Below are positions 8,668-16,059 of a DNA stretch of 64,000 bases, piece after piece (the stretch's first letter is position 1; each line of letters begins with the position of its first letter). A program made the translations under genes and the position numbers. The stretch spans positions 9,105 through 73,104 of the forward strand of contig JBILOU010000004.1 in assembly GCA_044374295.1 (NCBI GenBank), written 5' to 3'. The notes under the pieces are model-generated. The model ran no database searches. It was not told the DNA's origin and was given only the letters and a program-made list of their open reading frames with translations. The stretch comes from CAIZGX01 sp044374295 (GTDB lineage Bacteria; Bacteroidota; Bacteroidia; Flavobacteriales_D; Sanyastnellaceae).

Positions 8668-9975
8668 TTATGCTGCTTTCAGGTAAAAGTAAAACTCGCT
8701 TCCTTTTCCTTCTATACTTGAAACCAATAAATTTGAATTGTGTTTAACTAAGAAGTCGTTAACCAACTGCAGTCCCAAACCGTGGCCAATTTCATTCATA
8801 GTACCTTTGGTAGAAAGTACATCACCTGAATTCAATTTTCTTAAAAACTCCGGAGTCATTCCTACACCAAAATCGATTACACGAAAACACCATCCTTGAG
8901 GAGTTTGAAGAGCCGTAATCTGAACTTCTCCATTCTCTTTGGAATACTTCGCGGCGTTAGATATTAAATTACGGAAAACAGTTTCTAACATATCCATATC
9001 ACCAAGCACCCTTGAATTTGCGGTCAGACCAAAATTGACTTGGAACTGTATGTTTTTTTCCACGTTAGAAAGAGTGCAAATGTTTTTAACCACATCCTCT
9101 ATTTCCGACAATGTCAATTCACGTTCTGTGTACTGAATGTTACTGGTTTGCGCTCTTGTCCAGAGAAGAAGTTTATCGATAAGATCAAGCACACTCGAAG
9201 TTCTTCCTTTAAATTGACCTAATATTGCTTTTTGCATTTCAGGTTCAATTCCGTCGGTTTGCAGAATTTCTGCTGCTGAATCTAAAGATGCTATTGGTGA
9301 ACGTAAGTCGTGAGAAAGAACTGACATCATGCGATCACGGGTGTAAAGCGTCGATAGTAGTTGTTCGTTTTTTAAATTTAACGTCAGTGTTCGTTGCGTT
9401 AATTTCCTATGAATGCCATCAGTAACTTTCACGATAAAAAAGGTCTCGGCAATACAGATTACAGATACCCCCACTAGATTCATAAAACCATCCATTCTAG
9501 CAAGGTCAGGATCCATTTTCGGTAGCGCGGTCATTTCGTCCAAAAACAGCATTGAATTAATCATGAAAATTGCATCAACTGCAAGAAAAATGTAACCCGT
9601 CTTAGCCTCCTTACCTTGGAAAATGAATAAATTTCCCATCAAGAGAGGAATAAAATAGATGAAGACATAGGAATCAATTCCTGTTTGAATAACCAGTAAT
9701 TGAATAATTAAAGTAAGAACTATCATGTTCCATACTTTAGAAATAAAGTAATGCTTCAGCTTGTAAAGCCAATAGGTAACCCCGGTAAATAGAATCGTGG
9801 AAAACGTTATGGCCGCTTGAAGGTATTGACCTAAAAACAAATCTACTCCCGTATAGACAATACAAAATAAAACTACAATCAACATGAATATTACATGCAG
9901 ACGCAATGTTTTCTCATGAAGAATTGAAACATCCTCTAAGTTCGACGACTCTATACTTCTCAAAATCTTTTCCAT
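8668..9975 (-). CDS. Membrane sensor histidine kinase
   Basis: 435 residues. Six hydrophobic segments lie between about residues 27 and 185 with short loops, so the sensor part is the membrane itself. The kinase core follows: H-box SVLSHDLRSPIASLDSAAEI with His222, N-box FRNLISNAAKYSKENGEV, DFGVGM and GHGLGLQLVNDFLVKH. No receiver domain is attached and no response regulator gene is adjacent. It is first in the operon with DUF58 and the sirtuin. Signal and partner are unknown. Confidence 0.92.
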   Translation of the reverse strand: MEKILRSIESSNLEDVSILHEKTLRLHVIFMLIVVLFCIVYTGVDLFLGQYLQAAITFSTILFTGVTYWLYKLKHYFISKVWNMIVLTLIIQLLVIQTGIDSYVFIYFIPLLMGNLFIFQGKEAKTGYIFLAVDAIFMINSMLFLDEMTALPKMDPDLARMDGFMNLVGVSVICIAETFFIVKVTDGIHRKLTQRTLTLNLKNEQLLSTLYTRDRMMSVLSHDLRSPIASLDSAAEILQTDGIEPEMQKAILGQFKGRTSSVLDLIDKLLLWTRAQTSNIQYTERELTLSEIEDVVKNICTLSNVEKNIQFQVNFGLTANSRVLGDMDMLETVFRNLISNAAKYSKENGEVQITALQTPQGWCFRVIDFGVGMTPEFLRKLNSGDVLSTKGTMNEIGHGLGLQLVNDFLVKHNSNLLVSSIEGKGSEFYFYLKAA

Positions 9976-10078
9976 GACGTCCGAATAAACAAATTGATAA
10001 TGTGAATTGCTAATTTAATGTTCTTTCTTTACGCTTCGACATATTTTTTTTACGTCATTTGTAATACTTATTGTAAAA

Positions 10079-10519
10079 ATGGACATAACTATCAACACAC
10101 CAGCACTCTTATTCCCAGCGATCAGTTTAATTATGCTCGCATATACCAACCGATTTCTTGCATTAGCCAATGTCATCCGTAGTCTTCACGACCGCTACAA
10201 AGGACGCGAGCCAAAGGAGGCTGCCCTACTCTACGCGCAAATAAAGAATTTAAAATTCAGATTAAGACTGATAAAAAACATGCAAATATTTGGTGTGCTA
10301 AGCTTCACCTTTGCTATTGTTTCCATGTATTTCATTTACCGCGGAGAAATGGACATTGCTGAATTCACTTTTGCAACAGCGCTCATTTTATTCTGTGTTT
10401 CACTCTTTTTATCGCTTATTGAACTCATAAACTCGACGCGTTCACTTGAAATTGAGTTAAGTGACATGGCGGGATTGGAAGATAGCATTTTGGATTATCT
10501 CAAAAAAATGATTAAATAG
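10079..10519 (+). CDS. DUF2721 membrane protein
   Basis: 146 residues with three hydrophobic segments (about 8-24, 64-82 and 93-116). The pattern TNRFLALANVIRSLHDRY followed by a cytoplasmic helix and two C-terminal membrane segments matches the DUF2721 family, whose function is not known. It is divergent from the histidine kinase. Its TAG stop is the first base of a mini-hairpin array that fills the space to the next gene. Confidence 0.8.
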   Translation: MDITINTPALLFPAISLIMLAYTNRFLALANVIRSLHDRYKGREPKEAALLYAQIKNLKFRLRLIKNMQIFGVLSFTFAIVSMYFIYRGEMDIAEFTFATALILFCVSLFLSLIELINSTRSLEIELSDMAGLEDSILDYLKKMIK

Positions 10520-10650
10520 CCGAAGGCGAATGTTGCAGAGCAACGAATGTCCACAGGACGAATGTTGCAGAGCAACGAATGCCGAAGGCGAATGTCCAAA
10601 GGACTAATGTTGCAAAGCAACGAATGTCTTCGACGATTGCTTCGCGATTA
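10519..10650. repeat. Mini-hairpin array A (class I)
   Basis: Nine small hairpins in a row, with stems of two to four bases and three-base loops: TTGC-AGA-GCAA, TCC-ACA-GGA, CC-GAA-GG, TCC-AAA-GGA and so on. They are separated by the constant hexamer CGAATG or CTAATG (CATTCG/CATTAG on the minus strand). On the minus strand it begins with TCGTCGAAGACATTCG (10621-10636). The first hairpin uses the last G of the DUF2721 stop codon, and the array ends at the stop codon of the convergent surface-protein gene, so it fills the whole gap between the two genes. Confidence 0.85.
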
Positions 10651-13236
10651 TCTGATGATTACGACCGAACCGGTGAGTTCAATGGGTTCGGAGAAAGATG
10701 AGGTGATGATTCGCAAAGTCCAAGTGTAGCCATCTATTTGCGCGTAGTAATCATTTCCGAAAGCGTTACCAATCCAAGCTTGTTCGGGATCTTGCGAATA
10801 GAAGATACGGTCACCGTATCGATTGTAAATTCCAAATTCATATTGAATTTCATTCAAATTAAATCCTGACAGAACTGGAAAGAATACATCGTTCACTCCG
10901 TCGTCATTGGGCGAGAATGAATTCGGGACAAAGACCATTTCCTCGCGGTTGACAAAGACAGTGTAACAAACTGAATCTGCACATCCGTATTGATTGCTCA
11001 CTTCCAAGCACGCTTCAAACGAACTTCCGATGGTTTCGTTGAAAGTGTATTGAGCATCTACATTGCTCGAAGACTCTCCATTGATGTTCCATTGATTCGT
11101 TGTGTTTCCTAAAGACAAATTTGAAAATTCAACAATTGGATTATTCAGTGAAGGTGTGATAGGTGACCATTGAAATGCCGCTTCAGGAAATAAATCCACA
11201 CAAACCATGTCCGTAATCGAAACGTTATTCGAGCATCCATTTCCGTCGGTTGAGGTTAATGCAACAGTGAAACATCCAGCAGATTGAAAATTGTAATTGA
11301 AACTTCCGCATCCATTTCCAACATTCTGACCATCGATGCTCCAAATACAATTGGACAGTGTTGAAGCAGATGAACTGTTGAATTGCACATTCAGCGGAGC
11401 GCAACCTGTTGTTATGTTCGAAGTGAAATTAAATTGTGGAAGCGGAACCACTTGAATGCTCAATGTATCAGCACCCCCGCAGCTTCCTGCAATGGTGTAT
11501 ATCGCTTGATATATTCCTACTCCGAGCGAAGCTGGACTTACCGTTCCACTTGAATTAACGGCGTTTCCGCTCCATGTTCCGCCAGCAGTTGCAACTTGCA
11601 GTTGTACAGGACTTCCATTCACACACAACGGAACTTGTGCTGCAATAGAAGCATCCAATGACGCTGCTACAGATATATTCAAGGTTGAAGGTGAGGTGCA
11701 ATAGTTATCGCTGTCAAACGTAATAAGTGTATTCACATTTCCCCCCACCGCGCTTGGCAGAAACAAGCCCGTACTCGTATTTGTAATTCCCAAACCACCC
11801 CATATACCCGGCTCATTCGGAGAACTCAAATCGAATGCAGCATCGGAAATACAAAAGGGTCCTGCTGGATTTATTATTGAAGGAGAAAGTGCGTCGACAA
11901 TGACATCAAGTGTGTATGTGGAAATACACGTTCCCAAGCCCACTTGGCAAGTGTATGTCCCAGAGGCCAAAGGTGTTGCCGAAGTAATACTTGGATTTTG
12001 ATTCAATGACGAAAATAAATTCGGGCCACTCCAAGCATAGGCGGCACCTGCGACATTCGTCGCCGATAGATTCAAATTATTTCCTTCACACAATGGTGAA
12101 TTGGCATTGACTGAAGCAACAGGAAAGTCGTTCACAACAATTGTAATCGAATTGGTTTGAGAACATCCGTTTATGCTCGCGCTTGCGACATACGTAGTGG
12201 TTACCGTTGGAGTTGCAATGACGATATCGCCAATATTTGTATTCAACGTAGGATCTGCATTCCAAACGTAATTGGAACTTCCACTTGCATTGAGTGTTGT
12301 CGATTCGCCTGCGCAAATTGACAAAGAAGTTGCTATTAATGTCAAGACGGGATCGTTCGGCGAAGGTGTAATGGTGTAAGTATACAATTGCGGGGTTTCG
12401 CATTGACCGAGATCTGTCACGGCCAATGTATAATCTCCAGGCTGAAGATTTCCAAGGTTAGGAGTAGTGTTGGTCGTACCTAACCATTCGTAAGCAAATG
12501 GACCAATTCCACCCGAAATAGCAACATCTATGGAACCGCTCGTTCCGCAAGACGGTTGCACAATTGCTGGTACTGATTGTAAAGGAATAAATGTTGAGTT
12601 GGGAGATCCTGGTGTTGGCGCTGTAGCACCTGTTAACCAATTGTCTTGGCCGTCACACTCGCGGTATATCGATTCACCATCGTTATTGGATTGCCCACTT
12701 ACTGAACTAAAAACCGGGTCAGTGGCAGATAAGTTAATTGTAACATTCGGACATCCTAAGTTATTTGCGGTAGTGAAAGATGGTGTTTGGGCGAATTGTC
12801 CTCCGCCCCAAAAAAGTCCATCCAAAATAACCCCATTCTCATTCGTAAAAGCCAATTGCTCAGAAGTGTTTGTGAATATTCCTACTTGTGAGGCTGGCCC
12901 CGAGGTGCAACCGCACGTCCCCAAATCAAGGTTCAGCCCCACTCCCGAATTCGCAGATCCAATTACAAAAAAACTATAAGGCTGAATGATGGTACCCGGA
13001 GGAAAGGTCACCCCGAAATCGCCGTCTGTTAAAACGAAACAAGAAATGTCTTGCGGAGTGTTGCACGTGTTGTACAGTTCAACCCACTCTGCAGTACTTG
13101 GTGTACAACCGCCGTCGCAACCACCCGCAGCGTTCACCATAACCTCATTAATGACAATGCACTGGGCGTTCGCTAAAAGCGACGAAAGAATAAGCACGAA
13201 CAACGAGCCTATTTTTTTTCCCAAACTGTTTCCCAT
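10648..13236 (-). CDS. Secreted T9SS type B protein with lamin-tail domain
   Basis: 862 residues from the ATG at 13236, giving a good signal peptide (MGNSLGKKIGSLFVLILSSL...ANA). A longer frame from the TTG at 13284 is rejected because that TTG is the -33 element of the promoter. After the signal comes a lamin-tail domain (CIVINEVMVNAAGG...EWVELYNTC), then several Ig-like/PKD-like repeats with paired cysteines, and a C-terminal CHU_C gliding-associated domain (FVPNSFSPNDDGVNDVFFPV...GSVVIIR). Such proteins are exported by T9SS and shown on the cell surface. The last 300 residues closely resemble those of the protein at 16060-19101. Ligand unknown. Confidence 0.88.
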   Translation of the reverse strand: MGNSLGKKIGSLFVLILSSLLANAQCIVINEVMVNAAGGCDGGCTPSTAEWVELYNTCNTPQDISCFVLTDGDFGVTFPPGTIIQPYSFFVIGSANSGVGLNLDLGTCGCTSGPASQVGIFTNTSEQLAFTNENGVILDGLFWGGGQFAQTPSFTTANNLGCPNVTINLSATDPVFSSVSGQSNNDGESIYRECDGQDNWLTGATAPTPGSPNSTFIPLQSVPAIVQPSCGTSGSIDVAISGGIGPFAYEWLGTTNTTPNLGNLQPGDYTLAVTDLGQCETPQLYTYTITPSPNDPVLTLIATSLSICAGESTTLNASGSSNYVWNADPTLNTNIGDIVIATPTVTTTYVASASINGCSQTNSITIVVNDFPVASVNANSPLCEGNNLNLSATNVAGAAYAWSGPNLFSSLNQNPSITSATPLASGTYTCQVGLGTCISTYTLDVIVDALSPSIINPAGPFCISDAAFDLSSPNEPGIWGGLGITNTSTGLFLPSAVGGNVNTLITFDSDNYCTSPSTLNISVAASLDASIAAQVPLCVNGSPVQLQVATAGGTWSGNAVNSSGTVSPASLGVGIYQAIYTIAGSCGGADTLSIQVVPLPQFNFTSNITTGCAPLNVQFNSSSASTLSNCIWSIDGQNVGNGCGSFNYNFQSAGCFTVALTSTDGNGCSNNVSITDMVCVDLFPEAAFQWSPITPSLNNPIVEFSNLSLGNTTNQWNINGESSSNVDAQYTFNETIGSSFEACLEVSNQYGCADSVCYTVFVNREEMVFVPNSFSPNDDGVNDVFFPVLSGFNLNEIQYEFGIYNRYGDRIFYSQDPEQAWIGNAFGNDYYAQIDGYTWTLRIITSSFSEPIELTGSVVIIR

Positions 13237-13254
13237 TGACAAATTTTGCAACAG

Positions 13255-13284
13255 CGAAAGTACATCTGAAAGGTACTTGAACAA
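13255..13284 (-). promoter_or_regulatory. Promoter of the T9SS type B gene
   Basis: On the minus strand TTG (13284-13282), 19 bases, then TACTTTCG (13262-13255). This fits the Bacteroidota sigma consensus TTG-N19-TANNTTTG with one change. It lies 18 bases before the ATG at 13236 and decides that start. Confidence 0.7.
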
Positions 13285-13316
13285 GAGTTATTGAATCATT
13301 AATTCTAGCAATTAAG

Positions 13317-13410
13317 TCCGCCGAGCGGATACATCCCTGTGGGATTGGTCCATGAAGTGGATTGGTCCGCAGAGCGGATACATCCCTTCGGGATAAGTCC
13401 ACAAAGTGGA
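13317..13410. repeat. Mini-hairpin array B (class II)
   Basis: Six hairpins in a row: TCCGC-CGA-GCGGA, TCCC-TGT-GGGA, TCCA-TGAAG-TGGA, TCCGC-AGA-GCGGA, TCCC-TTC-GGGA, TCCAC-AAA-GTGGA. They are separated by four bases (TACA, TTGG or TAAG). Because all stems begin TCC and end GGA, the flanks of each spacer can also pair, so two folding registers are possible. The array lies between two divergent genes and ends 20 bases before a -7 box. Confidence 0.8.
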
Positions 13411-13430
13411 ACTATGGCCTTTCGTTTTTG

Positions 13431-13438
13431 TATATTTG
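13431..13438 (+). promoter_or_regulatory. -7 box of the DoxX-like gene
   Basis: TATATTTG, an exact TANNTTTG match, 17 bases before the ATG at 13456. The region where the -33 element should be contains the end of hairpin array B and no clear TTG. Confidence 0.55.
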
Positions 13439-13455
13439 AAATTCAAATTAATTTT

Positions 13456-13866
13456 ATGTCAAGTATTCTATTCTACGCTTTGCGTTATTTCCCCTCAGTT
13501 ATTCTGCTACAAACACTTTTCTTTAAGTTCTCTGGAGCTGAAGTTTCCGTATACATTTTCAAGTCGATAGACGATTATATGCATTGGAATCATGTTATGG
13601 AACCATACGGACGCATCGGAACCGGTTTGGGTGAATTGATTGCTGGATTGCTTTTGTTGTGGCCGAAGAACAGTCATTACGGTGCTGCGCTTTCGCTTGG
13701 ATTAATTACAGGGGCCCTAATTACGCACCTCATGATATTAGGTGTTGATGTGAAAGGTGATGGTGGAAAGGTATTTTACTTAGCCGTTGCAACATTCATC
13801 TGTAACATCATCGTTGTGTATCAAAGCAGAAAATCACTTCCTATTCTTAAATCAATTTTCAAGTAA
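13456..13866 (+). CDS. DoxX-like small membrane protein
   Basis: 136 residues from the ATG at 13456, which follows a TATATTTG box; a longer frame from 13339 would run through hairpin array B and is rejected. Four hydrophobic segments are visible (about 5-22, 48-65, 75-92 and 100-118). The pattern LRYFPSVILLQTLFFKFSGA and GTGLGELIAGLLLLWP is that of DoxX/SURF4-like proteins. Their biochemical function is poorly defined. It is the first gene of a four-gene plus-strand operon. Confidence 0.7.
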   Translation: MSSILFYALRYFPSVILLQTLFFKFSGAEVSVYIFKSIDDYMHWNHVMEPYGRIGTGLGELIAGLLLLWPKNSHYGAALSLGLITGALITHLMILGVDVKGDGGKVFYLAVATFICNIIVVYQSRKSLPILKSIFK

Positions 13867-13872
13867 GCGCGC

Positions 13873-14364
13873 ATGCTCGCTACCATCGAACATACCTTAG
13901 AAGAACTGTCACATATCATTGGGCAGTTGAATAAAATTGATTTCAGCAACCCTTTACCCGTGTTGAGTAATTCCACAATAGGACAACACACAAGACACAG
14001 CATTGAAATGTTTCAATGTTTGTTGAAGGGATATGACAGAGGGGAATTTTCTTACGACAATCGTGAGCGCAATTTGCTTTTAGAAACAGATATTTCATTT
14101 GCACAACAGCACCTGAAATTGATTTGTTCCGAAATAAATCTTCCGAATAAATCTCTTACAAGCACATACAAGCTTGGAGAATCAAACGTTCAGGTTGAAA
14201 CTAACTTCTTTCGTGAATTGGTATTCAACCTCGAGCATTGCATTCATCACAATGCCTTAATTCGAATTGGAGTTAATGCCATCTCGGACATTGTCATGTC
14301 TAAGCATTTCGGAGTCGCACCTTCAACCATAGAATACCGTAAATCATGTGTATTCTCAGTATAG
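13873..14364 (+). CDS. DinB-like metal-dependent family protein
   Basis: 163 residues. The all-helical pattern with TIGQHTRHSIEMFQCLLKGY near residue 37 and LVFNLEHCIHHNALIRIGV near 116 gives three histidines in the positions of the DinB/YfiT four-helix bundle metal site. These proteins include thiol-S-transferases and many of unknown role. The gene begins 6 bases after the DoxX-like gene and overlaps the NRDE gene by 19 bases, which suggests translational coupling. Assignment is by pattern; the exact subfamily is not recognised. Confidence 0.6.
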   Translation: MLATIEHTLEELSHIIGQLNKIDFSNPLPVLSNSTIGQHTRHSIEMFQCLLKGYDRGEFSYDNRERNLLLETDISFAQQHLKLICSEINLPNKSLTSTYKLGESNVQVETNFFRELVFNLEHCIHHNALIRIGVNAISDIVMSKHFGVAPSTIEYRKSCVFSV

Positions 14365-15062
14365 TTAAGTCGGCACAAGGAATTGTCATCACCTCGAATC
14401 GCGACGAACAGCGTTCTCGAAAAAACTCACTGCCCCCTGAAATTATTGATCTCGGTGAACGCAAAGCAATCATTGCTCGCGACGCACAGGCGCAAGGAAC
14501 GTGGTTTCTTACAGATAATCTTGGAAGAACAGCCATATTGCTAAACGGTGCTTTTGAAAGCCACATTCCAGCTCCACCGTATAGAGAAAGCAGAGGCATT
14601 ATTTTAATGAATCTATTCCAAGAAGAAAATTTCAAATCAGCATTTCTGTTTTACAACCTTGAAAACATTGAACCCTTTCAAGTCATTTATTTAGATACTG
14701 ATCAAGGTTTTCAATGCATTTGGGACGGGAATCAAAAACATTTTTTCACAATAGACCTTTCAACTCCACAAGTATTCTTCTCTCCCACTCTTTATACAAA
14801 AGAACAACAGGCAGAAAAACGAAAACACTTTTTCAAGACACTTACTGAAATCGGTTCAATGGATGCATCTCAACTTTTGGAATTTCATTCCAATCAAAAT
14901 ATCAATTCCTTGGATTTGAATTTTTTCATGAGTCGCGAGCACCAAACAACCAAGAGTGTTAGTCAGGTTGAATTGAACTCAACACAAAGCAGATATGTTC
15001 ATTGGCAATCTTGGGACGGTCAAAGTCATCAACACGCACTAGAACATGTCGCTCACGCTTAA
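14346..15062 (+). CDS. NRDE (TANGO2-like) family protein
   Basis: 238 residues. It begins MCILSIV..., with Cys2 exposed after Met removal as in N-terminal nucleophile hydrolases, followed by GIVITSNRDEQRSR, the NRDE motif that names the family. TANGO2 homologues affect lipid or heme handling in eukaryotes; the bacterial role is unknown. It overlaps both neighbours (19 and 17 bases). Confidence 0.85.
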   Translation: MCILSIVKSAQGIVITSNRDEQRSRKNSLPPEIIDLGERKAIIARDAQAQGTWFLTDNLGRTAILLNGAFESHIPAPPYRESRGIILMNLFQEENFKSAFLFYNLENIEPFQVIYLDTDQGFQCIWDGNQKHFFTIDLSTPQVFFSPTLYTKEQQAEKRKHFFKTLTEIGSMDASQLLEFHSNQNINSLDLNFFMSREHQTTKSVSQVELNSTQSRYVHWQSWDGQSHQHALEHVAHA

Positions 15063-16059
15063 ACAACGTTGGACACGATTAACTCATTGGGAGTATTGGC
15101 CCATGTGGACAATCTATTTGCCCATGGGCCCCTATTATTTCTTCGAAAGTTTTCGTTCTGGCGGGTTGGGATTTTTCACGCGCACCAATCCAAATTTGCC
15201 CACCGGAGGAATGGGGCTCATGGACAAAGAAGACATGTACAATCTTCTTCCGAAAGGATCTTTTCCGAGCACCTCATTTTTCGATTCGAAGACGAGTTTC
15301 ACTTCCATTCAATATTGGATTTCAACAAACAACATTGAATTTCCTCTTGTGGTGAAACCAGCCAAAGGATGCCGTGGGCGTGGTGTTGAGTTTATTCATT
15401 CTAAAAAAGAACTTCAAAATTTCATCTCGAATTGCGACGAAAAAATGGTCATTCAATCGTTGATTCCCTTCCACCATGAAGTTGGAATTTTCTATGTAAG
15501 AATGCCTGGAGAATCTCGCGGAAGAATTACCGGAATCGTTGAGAAAAAGGGAATTGCAATAACAGGAGATGGCATTCATTCCATAAAAGAACTTGTTGCA
15601 CACAGCGAACGCTATGCGTTGCATTTAATTCATTTGGAAAAAGACAGTTCATTAGACTTGAACGAAATTCTTCCAGCTGGAAAAACGAAAGAACTCTCAA
15701 GCATCGGGAATCACGCGCGGGGAGCAACATTCTATGATGTCTCGTTTCGAAACAGCGAAAAACTCGAACGTGTATTCGATTCTATTTCAATTCAAATTGA
15801 AGGTTTTCATTACGGAAGATTCGATGTGAAATTCGAATCATGGGAGCTGCTTGAAAAAGGAGAATCGTTTTCCATTGTTGAATTGAATGGCGCGAACAGC
15901 GAGCCCACACACATTTATGATCCCAAGCATTCCTATTTCTTCGCCTTAAATGAATTCAGAAAACACTGGAAAATGATGGCGCGTATTTCCAGGAAGAACA
16001 AATCTGTTTGTCCAGTTATGCCTTGGCGGAAGGCGTTTGCACTTTTTCAGGATTTGTAA
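15046..16059 (+). CDS. ATP-grasp domain protein
   Basis: 337 residues. FPLVVKPAKGCRGRGVEFI (near residues 103-121) is the first ATP-grasp lysine strand with its Gly-rich loop, MVIQSLIPFHHEVGIFYVR the following strand pair, and FHYGRFDVKFES...FSIVELNGANSEPTHIYDP the metal-binding end. This places it in the D-Ala-D-Ala-ligase-like ATP-grasp superfamily, whose members join a carboxylate to an amine or thiol through an acyl phosphate. The N-terminal 90 residues (YLPMGPYYFFESFRSGGLGF...) are not recognised. Substrate unknown. It abuts a convergent gene with no gap. Confidence 0.8.
   Translation: MSLTLKQRWTRLTHWEYWPMWTIYLPMGPYYFFESFRSGGLGFFTRTNPNLPTGGMGLMDKEDMYNLLPKGSFPSTSFFDSKTSFTSIQYWISTNNIEFPLVVKPAKGCRGRGVEFIHSKKELQNFISNCDEKMVIQSLIPFHHEVGIFYVRMPGESRGRITGIVEKKGIAITGDGIHSIKELVAHSERYALHLIHLEKDSSLDLNEILPAGKTKELSSIGNHARGATFYDVSFRNSEKLERVFDSISIQIEGFHYGRFDVKFESWELLEKGESFSIVELNGANSEPTHIYDPKHSYFFALNEFRKHWKMMARISRKNKSVCPVMPWRKAFALFQDL

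Noticed and set aside
10547..10729. 60-residue plus-strand reading frame with repeated MLQSNEC
   Set aside because: It is produced by hairpin array A itself and has no start signal.
12530..12979. 149-residue plus-strand frame inside the T9SS type B gene
   Set aside because: Lies opposite a clear secreted protein; its composition mirrors the repeat codons of the other strand.
13339..13455. N-terminal extension of the DoxX-like protein
   Set aside because: It would be encoded by hairpin array B and upstream of the -7 box at 13431.
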